From Oligoflexia bacterium (GTDB taxonomy: Bacteria; Bdellovibrionota; Bdellovibrionia; Bdellovibrionales; UBA1609): a stretch of 5,435 bases of DNA. Shown piece by piece: positions 1-5,435 of this stretch. The stretch's first letter is position 1. Each line of letters starts with the position of its first letter. Made by a program: the position numbers and the translations under genes. The notes below the pieces were generated by a model, which was given only the letters and a program-made list of their open reading frames with translations, made no database searches and was not told the origin of the DNA. Location: assembly GCA_026914095.1 (NCBI GenBank), contig JAPPIY010000324.1, positions 1 to 5,435 on the forward strand, in the 5' to 3' direction.

Positions 1-2655
1 ACACTCTAAAAGCCCCATAGAAATTTCAAGGTCTTTTTTTAAATATTTAAGAGCTTTTTGATACTCTTTGGCGCAAAGCTCATAACTGTTTTTCTTGTCT
101 TGAGTGGTTTTGAAAACTCCTCTTGATTTCAATTTATATATGTCTCCAGCCAGCTGATAAGGCAAAAAGTGTTTGGGATTTTTTGCCGATTGGGTTCTGG
201 CAAATTTTAAGGCTTTTTCTAAGTTTTTTTCTCCTTTTTGATGAAAATTAACTAAACCAATGTAGTAGTGAATCATCGGGTAATTTGGATTGATTTGCAA
301 AATTTTTTCAAATTCATTTTCAGCTAATTGATACTCTTCATGCTCTAGGTAAGTTTTTCCCATATAAAAAATAGGCTTAGGATCTGATACATCTAATAAA
401 GAGGCTGATACAAAATAGTTTAAAGCTTGTTTATAATGTTGTTGTTTGTTACTGCTTTTAAAAGACAGCGCGCTGTGAATTTGGCCTAGATAAATATAAG
501 CGGGTTTAAATTTAGGGTGTGAGCTGATAATATTCTCAAATTCCTCTTGGGCTTGCTGGTATTCATTTTTATTAAAATAATACTCTCCTAAAGCTTGCTG
601 ATACTCTAAAATAGAGGGGAAGTTTTTAATCAGCTCTTTAAAGTATTCCTCCGTATTATAAGGTTCGTTGGCTAAGTCCATAGTGAGGGCATAAGTGATT
701 TGAGCTTGGGAGTTATTTATATCCTCCTCAATTGCTTTTTTTGCGTAAGAGAAAGCTTTTGCCTCCTTTTCTAAAGCTAAATAGGATTGACTGAGTAAAA
801 TATAAACATCTATGTCAAAAGTATAAAACTTTAAAGCTCTTTCCGCATAGGCTATTGTAGATTGATATTTTTTTTGGCGAAAAGCTAAGAGGGCATAAGC
901 TTTAAAAAGATCAGCGTTGCTGGGATATATTTTTCTAACTGAATTTAAAATCTCCTTAGCGCTTTCAAAATCAAAAAGGCTGGATAAATAATCTGAAAGC
1001 AGAAAATAGGTTGCCAGCATTTGACTATCAGAATTAATAGCCCGTTTTAGCCAGCGAATGGCTTGTCCGCTGGCTCCTGTCTGCCAGTGGCATTGAGCTA
1101 ATTTAAGAGCGGCTAATCCACTGCGACTCACTTTATAAGCTTTTTCAAACTCTATTTTAGCTGCCTGATAATTTCCTTGACTGACTAAGAAATCTCCTTT
1201 GTAGATTAAACCTTTTGCTTTAATTTTTGTTTTTTCAAAATTGGTTTCATCTTTTAATTTTGTTTTTAATTTAATCATTTCTGGGTGGCTGGGGTCTAAG
1301 GCATAAGCTGAATTTGAATATTTTATAGCCAGTTTTTTCTCATTTTTTTGCAGGTAAATATTAGCTAAAGCTATATAAGCTTCAAATAAAATATCAGGCT
1401 CTACCCAATCATTGAGTTTATTTAAAACGCTTTTTAAGTTTTTTTCGCTATTTTTAATTTTTTTAAAATATTGATACTCTAAAATTCCAAGTCTTAATTT
1501 AGCTGAAGGATGATCTTTAAAAATAGTGAGGACTTTTTGATAGGTTTTTCCAGCTAAATCATATTCCTGATTTCTATAATGGATTTCCGCTTTCAGCATG
1601 TAAGGAGCTATCCATTTTGATTTTAAAACAAAAATGCTTTGAAGATAGCTCAAGGCTTCTTTTTGTTTATTCAAGCCTTTTAAAGCTTTTGCTTTTAAAT
1701 AATAGAGGAAAATGGGATTGATCTCTTCAGAGGAGTTAGTTAAACGGTTGGCAATCATTAAAACCTGTTCAAACTTTTTATCTATGAGCGCCTTTACGCT
1801 TCTGCATAAATCCGCATAAACTTTGCTTGTATCAAATTTTTGCGCTGAGCTTAAAGTTCTTTTTAGAGCTTGTGTATCTCTCGTATCTTGATAGGAGAAA
1901 GGCCAAAGCTCTAAATGAGCTAAACATAAATACATGTATAAGGAGGCCGGCTTAGCTTGTGATTCTAGAGCTTGAACATAAAGATTTTGAGCATTCAAAT
2001 AGTGTGAAACTGTGCTTTTTGTATAAAGCGCAAAAGCTGTTTTTGCCTTAGTCTGCGCTTCTTTTTGAGTTAGAGAAGATCTTTTTTGGCTGGGGGCTAA
2101 CAGGCGAATCGACGGCTCTCCTCTTTTTTGAGTTGTATTGTCTGAGTTGAAAAAGTAACCAAAGAAAAAGATACTCATTAAAGCAGTTAAAATCAGAGCT
2201 GGGGTTTTTATAGAATGTTTTAGCCTGTCTAGAAATTTTTTATTTACATTTTCCATTTCAATGATGTCACTGAAGCCTTCTTCTCCTTCTTCTTCTAAAA
2301 TTTCTTTTTTAAATTCTTTAGAAAGTTTTATTTTTACTTTTCCTTTTTTAGGGGTGGACTTGGCAGGAATAATACGGGTGGCTTCTATAGTTTCTTCTTT
2401 TAAACTTTCACTTTCGCTTTCAGAAGATTCTGTTGATAGGGAGGAGTCAGAGGAATTAGACTTATTGAGTTTAGCAAGCAGTTTTTCATAAAAGACAGGG
2501 TGAGCTGATAAGGGACTCCATTTTCCAGCAGGGTATTTGGAAAAAAGCTCCTCTCCTTTAAATTCTCCTTCTTCAATATAAAAGCAAACTTCTTTTTCAT
2601 TGTAGGGGCCAAAAATCCGCCCTTTTTTGTCTTTTATCAGCCATAGTTTATCCAT
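1..2655 (-). CDS. GYF_2-domain, single-pass membrane TPR protein (partial, C-terminus beyond left edge)
   Basis: The reading frame stays open for 885 codons from the ATG at 2655 to the window edge, so the C-terminus is missing. Residues 1-60 look like a GYF_2 (DUF4339-type) domain: LWLIKDKKGRIFGPY at 4-18, a G-E-F segment near 30, then KWSPLS at 45-50. Residues 64-90 form a Ser/Glu-rich linker. A basic stretch (KKFLDRLK) precedes one hydrophobic helix at about 152-169, so the GYF_2 domain should be cytoplasmic and the rest periplasmic. From about residue 195 onward the protein is helical TPR-like repeats. Clear units lie near 577-609, 614-647, 689-720 and 755-790 (YMGKTYLEHEEYQLAENEFE), with EYQ recurring at many helix starts. 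TPR arrays bind proteins and this is probably an envelope scaffold; no enzyme motif is visible and the partner is unknown. The start is favoured because the domain begins at residue 4, although no strong Shine-Dalgarno is seen. Domain calls are by eye. Confidence 0.88.
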   Translation of the reverse strand, partial: MDKLWLIKDKKGRIFGPYNEKEVCFYIEEGEFKGEELFSKYPAGKWSPLSAHPVFYEKLLAKLNKSNSSDSSLSTESSESESESLKEETIEATRIIPAKSTPKKGKVKIKLSKEFKKEILEEEGEEGFSDIIEMENVNKKFLDRLKHSIKTPALILTALMSIFFFGYFFNSDNTTQKRGEPSIRLLAPSQKRSSLTQKEAQTKAKTAFALYTKSTVSHYLNAQNLYVQALESQAKPASLYMYLCLAHLELWPFSYQDTRDTQALKRTLSSAQKFDTSKVYADLCRSVKALIDKKFEQVLMIANRLTNSSEEINPIFLYYLKAKALKGLNKQKEALSYLQSIFVLKSKWIAPYMLKAEIHYRNQEYDLAGKTYQKVLTIFKDHPSAKLRLGILEYQYFKKIKNSEKNLKSVLNKLNDWVEPDILFEAYIALANIYLQKNEKKLAIKYSNSAYALDPSHPEMIKLKTKLKDETNFEKTKIKAKGLIYKGDFLVSQGNYQAAKIEFEKAYKVSRSGLAALKLAQCHWQTGASGQAIRWLKRAINSDSQMLATYFLLSDYLSSLFDFESAKEILNSVRKIYPSNADLFKAYALLAFRQKKYQSTIAYAERALKFYTFDIDVYILLSQSYLALEKEAKAFSYAKKAIEEDINNSQAQITYALTMDLANEPYNTEEYFKELIKNFPSILEYQQALGEYYFNKNEYQQAQEEFENIISSHPKFKPAYIYLGQIHSALSFKSSNKQQHYKQALNYFVSASLLDVSDPKPIFYMGKTYLEHEEYQLAENEFEKILQINPNYPMIHYYIGLVNFHQKGEKNLEKALKFARTQSAKNPKHFLPYQLAGDIYKLKSRGVFKTTQDKKNSYELCAKEYQKALKYLKKDLEISMGLLEC

Positions 2656-2701
2656 ACGAATCAGTTTATCAAATAACCTGTAAAGTTGTAAATAAATAGG
2701 A

Positions 2702-2707
2702 ATTATA
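2702..2707 (-). promoter_or_regulatory. Candidate -10 box for the TPR gene
   Basis: On the minus strand this reads TATAAT, a perfect sigma-70 -10 hexamer, about 46 bases before the TPR start codon. That leaves room for a leader of roughly 40 nt. No good -35 lies at the right distance: the sequence 15-19 bases upstream (around ATGACTTGTT) matches TTGACA poorly. In DNA this AT-rich a TATAAT can occur by chance, so the position upstream of a gene is the main support. Confidence 0.4.
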
Positions 2708-2897
2708 TACTTAAAACAGCTAAACAAGTCATGAAAGCCTTTAGATATAAGGGATTTTTAAAGTTTTTATGAAACATAAAAATAAGAACCGAAGAGTTTT
2801 ATGAAATGGCTAAAAATTTAAGCTTTATCTTCATTTAAAAAATTTTATGCTGGATTAAATATATGGTAATCCTGTTTAGGTTTTCCTCTCTTTTGTC

Positions 2898-2917
2898 ACT
2901 CCCGCGAAAGCGGGAGT
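2898..2917. repeat. GC-rich perfect hairpin abutting the murA stop codon (REP-like)
   Basis: The plus strand reads ACTCCCGC-GAAA-GCGGGAGT, a perfect 8-bp stem closed by a 4-base loop, in otherwise very AT-rich DNA. It ends one base before the murA stop codon (2918-2920). The murA transcript would carry the complementary form with a TTTC loop, followed by GACAAAAGAGG rather than a T-run, so it is not a standard intrinsic terminator. The sequence resembles the dispersed 'CTCCCGCGAAAGCGGGAG' palindromes found between genes in many proteobacteria. It could protect the murA mRNA 3' end, act as a weak terminator, or simply be an inserted repeat. Only one copy is visible in this window. Confidence 0.7.
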
Positions 2918-4249
2918 CTAGTTGGAACCTGAAAACTCAAACCGGCTCGGTCTATCTTTCTTTTTAGCGGAGCGCAACTGAATGTCAGCCCCTAAAGCTT
3001 TTAGTTTAGAAACAAAGTTTTCATAACCTCTTTCAATATGATGAAGGCCATAAACTTTGCTGACGCCTTCAGCTATTAGTCCAGCTAAAACAAGGCCGGC
3101 GCCCGCTCTTAAGTCAGTGGCTGTGATGTTATTTTTTTTTAAAAAAACAGGACCCTTCACTAAAACCTGGGAAGGATTTTTAAATGTAATCCCCGCTTTT
3201 AACAGATTCAATTGCTCCACATAACGAAAACGATTTTCAAAAATAGTTTCTGTTAAAGAAGAAGCTCCTTTAAGGCTTGTCATTAAAGCTATAAATTGAG
3301 ATTGAAGATCCGTGGGGAAGGCTGGATACACTCCTGTCTTTATATCAACTGATTTATGCTGTTTTCCCGCCTTTAAGAAAATTTCAGAAGAGCTCCATTT
3401 AAGACAAAAACCAGCTAGTTTTAGTTTTTCCAATAGAGATTTTAAGTGTTGAGGCTTGCATTTTTTCACTGCAATTTCCCCTCTTGTGCAAGCTCCAGCT
3501 ATGAGCCATGTCCCAGCCTCAATACGATCAGGTATGACCGAGTAAGCTTGTTTTAAAGGAGATAATTTTTTAACACCTGTTATTTTAAGCTGTCTCTTTT
3601 TGATTTGCTCAATTTTAGCTCCCATTTTTTTTAAATAGTTTATAAGATCCAGAATTTCAGGCTCACAGGCTGTGTTTTCTAAATAACTGATTCCTTGAGC
3701 TAAAACGCAGGCTGTAATCAAGTTTTCTGTCGCTCCTACACTGGGAAATTTGAGTTTCATTTTGCAAGCCTTTAAGGTTTTTTTAGGAGCTATTGCTGTT
3801 ATGTAGGAATTTTTAATAAAAATTTTAGCGCCCATCTTTTTTAATCCCTCTATATGAAGATCAATGGGGCGAGAGCCTATTTCACAGCCTCCTGGCAGAG
3901 GGATCTTTACTGTTTGTCCTACAGCCAGCAAAGGGCCTAAACATAAAATGCTGGCTCTAAAAGATTTCGCGCTTTTAGCACAAGGATTTCCGCTCGGTTT
4001 TTTTGTATTTCGTATAATCAATTCCTGTTTTGACTGTTTGTAGCTCAAGCCAAGGGAAGACAGCATTTTTAAAGTTAAGTTTAAGTCTCTTAGCTGGGGG
4101 ACATTTTGAAAGTGATGCTCTCCTTGAGTGGCTAGACTGGCAAATAATAAAGGCAGAATGGAATTTTTAGCGCCTGAAACCTCCACTTCGCCTTTCAGTT
4201 TTAAGCCGCCTCTAATTTTTATATAAGACTTGGAAGAAGGACTGGTCAT
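2918..4249 (-). CDS. murA: UDP-N-acetylglucosamine 1-carboxyvinyltransferase (MurA)
   Basis: This cytoplasmic enzyme transfers enolpyruvate from PEP to UDP-GlcNAc, the first committed step of peptidoglycan synthesis and the target of fosfomycin. The 443-residue protein is complete and slightly longer than the usual ~420, with a short N-terminal addition and a basic/polar C-terminal tail. Key residues are in place (E. coli numbers in brackets): K28-N29 (22/23) in VSGAKNS; R98 (91) in RASI; the PEP-binding Cys122 (115) in PGGCEIGSRPIDLH; R127 (120); D314 (305) in YPAFPTDLQSQF; R381 (371) in TDLRAGAGLVLAG; R407 (397) in HIERGYE. Retention of Cys rather than Asp at 122 predicts fosfomycin sensitivity. 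A small deviation is LLAVGQT where most relatives have a LxARFG-like segment, with the spacing to Cys unchanged. Spacing of 262 bp downstream and over 500 bp upstream suggests a single-gene transcript. The start fits the family because KIRGGLKLKGEVEVSGAKN begins by residue 11; no strong Shine-Dalgarno precedes it. Confidence 0.98.
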   Translation of the reverse strand: MTSPSSKSYIKIRGGLKLKGEVEVSGAKNSILPLLFASLATQGEHHFQNVPQLRDLNLTLKMLSSLGLSYKQSKQELIIRNTKKPSGNPCAKSAKSFRASILCLGPLLAVGQTVKIPLPGGCEIGSRPIDLHIEGLKKMGAKIFIKNSYITAIAPKKTLKACKMKLKFPSVGATENLITACVLAQGISYLENTACEPEILDLINYLKKMGAKIEQIKKRQLKITGVKKLSPLKQAYSVIPDRIEAGTWLIAGACTRGEIAVKKCKPQHLKSLLEKLKLAGFCLKWSSSEIFLKAGKQHKSVDIKTGVYPAFPTDLQSQFIALMTSLKGASSLTETIFENRFRYVEQLNLLKAGITFKNPSQVLVKGPVFLKKNNITATDLRAGAGLVLAGLIAEGVSKVYGLHHIERGYENFVSKLKALGADIQLRSAKKKDRPSRFEFSGSN

Positions 4250-4324
4250 TTTAGGAATAATCTATTTTTATTTTTATAAAAGCAAGTGTTAAAAAAAAAA
4301 CTTGTAATTAAGCCCTCAAAATTT

Positions 4325-4377
4325 CGGATATGCGTTTTGCCACTCAGCGACTTTCAGTCGCATTGTGTTCAAATCCG
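4325..4377. repeat. Nested inverted-repeat element, faintly tRNA-like; possible attachment-site relic
   Basis: The outer arms are CGGAT (4325-4329) and ATCCG (4373-4377). Next inward, ATGCG (4330-4334) pairs with CGCAT (4359-4363). In the centre GCGAC (4347-4351) pairs with GTCGC (4357-4361) around TTTCA. The second pairing and the central pairing share 4359-4361, so they are alternative folds. On the plus strand the centre resembles an anticodon arm with loop CTTTCAG (anticodon TTC, Glu), and TTCAAAT at 4368-4374 resembles a T-loop. The anticodon-to-T-loop distance is 15 instead of about 20, the T-stem does not pair, and no D-arm is evident, so this is not a working tRNA gene. It lies about 100 bp past the recombinase scrap, where an attachment site derived from a tRNA 3' end could sit. 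That link is inference. Confidence 0.45.
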
Positions 4378-4430
4378 TTCTTATTTCTTTATCTTATTGA
4401 AATTACTTAGGATTTTTAGTCTAGCTTTGT

Positions 4431-4458
4431 TTTTGGATGTGATTTTGGGTGTGATTTT
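4431..4458. repeat. Two-copy 12-bp imperfect tandem repeat
   Basis: TTTTGGATGTGA (4431-4442) is followed directly by TTTTGGGTGTGA (4443-4454) and a further TTTT. The two copies differ at one base. It lies just downstream (minus strand) of the recombinase-derived stop codon. On the minus strand one frame would read SHPKSHPK, but no gene continues through it. It could be recombinase-binding direct repeats left from an attachment site or a replication-slippage product. Confidence 0.6.
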
Positions 4459-4480
4459 CCAAAAGCCATTAAAACAAAAG

Positions 4481-4657
4481 CTAATTTGATATTTTTTTCT
4501 TGTTAAAAATACCAAAAAACTTTGAGGTCTTTTCAACAACGCCCTTATCTAAAAGGGCAACTGCTTTGGCATACCTTTTAGTCATACGGATTGAGCTATG
4601 TCCAAGGCTAGCTTGAACAGCTGATAAGCTACCCGTCGCTTGAAAATTTAAAGTTTT
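4481..4657 (-). pseudogene. Tyrosine recombinase (phage-type integrase) C-terminal remnant
   Basis: The minus-strand frame encodes 58 residues before a TAG stop at 4483-4481. Residues from about 8 to 32, TGSLSAVQASLGHSSI then RMTKRYAKAV, match the end of the tyrosine-recombinase catalytic domain. They contain the conserved LGH histidine and the nucleophilic tyrosine of the T-x-RYA box (codon at 4573-4571). Intact integrases carry the catalytic Arg, Lys and HxxR upstream of this. Here the frame is closed by a TAG at 4660-4658 and no HxxR occurs in any frame just upstream, so the homology breaks off near 4635-4640. There is no start codon, so the piece is non-functional. The tail ending FFGIFNKKKISN is normal for a gene end, suggesting the original 3' end is preserved while the 5' part was deleted. 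It could derive from a prophage, genomic island or Xer-like gene; the type cannot be told from so little sequence. Confidence 0.82.
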
Positions 4658-4790
4658 CTACAGCTCTATTGCTGACAGAATTATAAGGCCAATAGGGAAG
4701 ATTGTTTGTGTTGTAAGAATCTTCATAAGTTCTAGGCTTTATAAAAGTATCGTTGAACCTTTTATAATTAAGAAAAAATATGGTTTTATT
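4629..4790 (-). other. Start-less coding-like frame between the lipoprotein gene and the integrase scrap
   Basis: This minus-strand frame is open for 53 residues between a TAG at 4793-4791 and a TAG at 4631-4629. It contains no ATG, GTG or TTG start that would give a sensible protein. The stretch TYEDSYNTNNLPYWPYNSVS, continuing NRAVENFKF, has a protein-like composition rather than the low-complexity Phe/Lys/Ile pattern of chance frames in AT-rich DNA. Its end overlaps the point where recombinase homology begins, as expected if a deletion fused an internal piece of one gene to the tail of another. I do not recognise the family. It may equally be chance. Confidence 0.25.
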
Positions 4791-5367
4791 CTATGCCAAA
4801 ACCGACTTGTCTATAACAGCCTTGATAAAAAAGTCTTCCTTCTCTAAATTCTTCAGGAGCAAGCACTCTTCTTTCTGCTAATACTTTTAAATCTTTACCT
4901 GTATCATCTACAAGGACAGCTTTTATTTTCACTCCGTCTTTGTGGTAGGGAATATAAGTCCAAACTGTAACGGTTTTATCTTCAGGATATTTTTTAAACA
5001 ACTCTGTAATGAACCTTCTGCCAGAAGTAAAGGGCAAACTTTCACGAATCAATTTGTTATTTTTGTTATATAGTCTGAACCTTACAGGGATAAGATCCTC
5101 ATCAGAATATCTATTGTTAGCAATTAAACTATCGTAACAATGCAAGTCTTTATCTGTGTTAATAAATTCCAGCTTTTCCTCTCTCTTTGGAAAAGTGTAT
5201 TCACTAACAATCCGCATTTCTTTTGGAAGGTCTTTTTCTGGATTATAAGGATCTTCTTGAGGTGGAATGTCTATAGGCTCTGAGGGGTCTAAAACAGCAT
5301 ACTTTTTATTGCAAGAAATAAGAAATACAGAACATAGAATAAGAAGTATTTTAAAAAAAGCCTTCAT
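4786..5367 (-). CDS. Putative outer-membrane lipoprotein, family not recognised
   Basis: The 193-residue product starts with a classical lipoprotein signal: MK, a hydrophobic core FFKILLILCSVF, and lipobox LISC, giving lipidated Cys19. Asn20-Lys21 follow, not the Asp that would retain it in the inner membrane by the E. coli rule, so the outer membrane is likely. Residues 26-50 are a Pro/Asp/Glu-rich linker. The rest (about 51-193) alternates short beta-type stretches (VRFRLYNKNNKLI, KTVTVWTYIPYH, VKIKAVLVDD) and probably forms one small beta-rich periplasmic domain. Cys77 and Cys184 are the only cysteines after the lipidated one and could form a disulfide. No catalytic motif is visible, so no function is assigned. 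The ATG is fixed by the signal peptide; the upstream TAAGA is only a weak ribosome site. The gene stands alone, with recombinase debris downstream, so it may be cargo of the lost element or an older neighbour. Confidence 0.85.
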   Translation of the reverse strand: MKAFFKILLILCSVFLISCNKKYAVLDPSEPIDIPPQEDPYNPEKDLPKEMRIVSEYTFPKREEKLEFINTDKDLHCYDSLIANNRYSDEDLIPVRFRLYNKNNKLIRESLPFTSGRRFITELFKKYPEDKTVTVWTYIPYHKDGVKIKAVLVDDTGKDLKVLAERRVLAPEEFREGRLFYQGCYRQVGFGIE

Positions 5368-5380
5368 TCTTACATCTTAT

Positions 5381-5400
5381 TATGTTTTTTTATGTTTTTC
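5381..5400. repeat. Tandem 10-bp repeat in the lipoprotein upstream region
   Basis: TATGTTTTTT (5381-5390) is followed directly by TATGTTTTTC (5391-5400), identical except for the last base. It sits 14-33 bases before the lipoprotein start codon. On the minus strand it gives two in-phase AAAAACATA units spaced one helical turn apart, overlapping where a promoter should lie (a CATAAT -10 candidate is adjacent). It could be a curved A-tract promoter region or simple slippage; the -35 is unclear. Confidence 0.5.
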
Positions 5401-5435
5401 AATAAAGTTTTCTTCATTATTCTAATTGTTGTAAT

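Larger units (their letters stand above)
4250..4785. other. Gene-free stretch holding a decayed integrated element
   Basis: These 536 bases between the lipoprotein gene and murA hold no intact gene. From right to left on the minus strand they contain a start-less coding-like frame (4629-4790), the C-terminal scrap of a tyrosine recombinase (within 4481-4657), a two-copy 12-bp repeat (4431-4458), a nested inverted-repeat element (4325-4377), and the murA leader. The leader has a run of ten T (minus strand, 4300-4291) bracketed by the short inverted repeat CAAGT/ACTTG (4283-4287, 4300-4304). A weak TATAAA (4278-4273, minus) is the only murA -10 candidate, with no matching -35. No convincing intrinsic terminator is seen after the lipoprotein gene. 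Confidence 0.65.

Noticed and set aside
1..2000. Recurring GATACTC-type words on the plus strand suggesting a DNA repeat array or CRISPR
   Set aside because: They are the complement of GAGTATCAA, encoding the EYQ that recurs in the TPR helices; spacing and flanks vary, so this is protein repetition, not a DNA repeat array.
2261..2491. Plus-strand 76-codon open frame rich in Ser/Leu/Phe
   Set aside because: It is antisense to the linker and pre-membrane part of the TPR gene; its Ser/Leu/Phe content mirrors Glu/Lys/Ser codons on the other strand.
2400..2612. Minus-strand 70-codon open frame
   Set aside because: It overlaps the GYF_2-encoding part of the TPR gene in another frame and has no recognisable content.
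2731..2772. Tiny plus-strand open frame beginning MKAFRYKGF in the murA/TPR spacer
   Set aside because: Only 13 codons, no ribosome site, and it overlaps the TPR upstream region; indistinguishable from chance in AT-rich DNA.
2896..2918. Intrinsic terminator for murA
   Set aside because: The hairpin is strong, but on the murA strand it is followed by GACAAAAGAGG, not a T-run; I list it as a palindrome instead.
4314..4385. Functional tRNA-Glu gene on the plus strand
   Set aside because: A TTC anticodon-like loop and TTCAAAT T-loop exist, but the distance between them is five bases too short, the T-stem does not pair, and no D-arm or 7-bp acceptor stem is found.
4286..4489. Plus-strand 67-codon hydrophobic open frame
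   Set aside because: It runs across the palindromic element, the tandem repeat and the antisense of the recombinase tail, starts in the poly-A tract, and has no ribosome site or family resemblance.
4680..4710. Minus-strand mini-frame beginning MKILTTQTIFPIGL as a possible small membrane peptide
   Set aside because: It stops after about 22 codons at the TAG that also closes the recombinase remnant frame, and it has no ribosome site.

Overview
The window is AT-rich bacterial DNA. Every gene I can support lies on the minus strand, in transcription order (right to left): a small lipoprotein gene, a short stretch of gene debris, murA, and the first 885 codons of a large TPR protein that runs off the left edge. 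A complete MurA, a lipobox signal peptide and a membrane-anchored GYF_2/TPR protein point to a Gram-negative (diderm) bacterium. An N-terminal GYF_2 domain followed by one membrane helix and many TPRs is an arrangement I associate with Bdellovibrio-like and myxobacterial relatives. The GC-rich palindrome after murA resembles short dispersed palindromes common in proteobacteria. The lineage is inference only and I would not go further than a low-GC proteobacterium or Bdellovibrionota-like organism.

Layout. 1-2655 (-): partial envelope-associated protein with a GYF_2-type domain, an acidic/serine linker, one transmembrane helix and a long TPR array. 2656-2917: AT-rich spacer with a good TATAAT box for the TPR gene and, directly against the murA stop codon, a perfect 8-bp GC-rich hairpin. 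2918-4249 (-): murA with the main catalytic residues intact. 4250-4785: no intact gene. It holds the last ~50 residues of a tyrosine recombinase with the active-site Tyr but no HxxR motif, a coding-looking frame with no start codon, a 53-bp nested inverted-repeat element with faint tRNA-like features, and a 12-bp tandem repeat. This looks like the scar of a decayed integrated element. 4786-5367 (-): a 193-residue lipoprotein of unknown family. 5368-5435: its AT-rich upstream region.

The three genes are separated by hundreds of bases and are probably transcribed separately. All three act at or near the cell envelope (peptidoglycan precursor synthesis, inner-membrane TPR scaffold, outer-membrane lipoprotein), but nothing in the sequence shows they form one system. 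I found no convincing new multi-gene system. The most informative unexplained part is the recombinase scar and its structured neighbour between the lipoprotein gene and murA.
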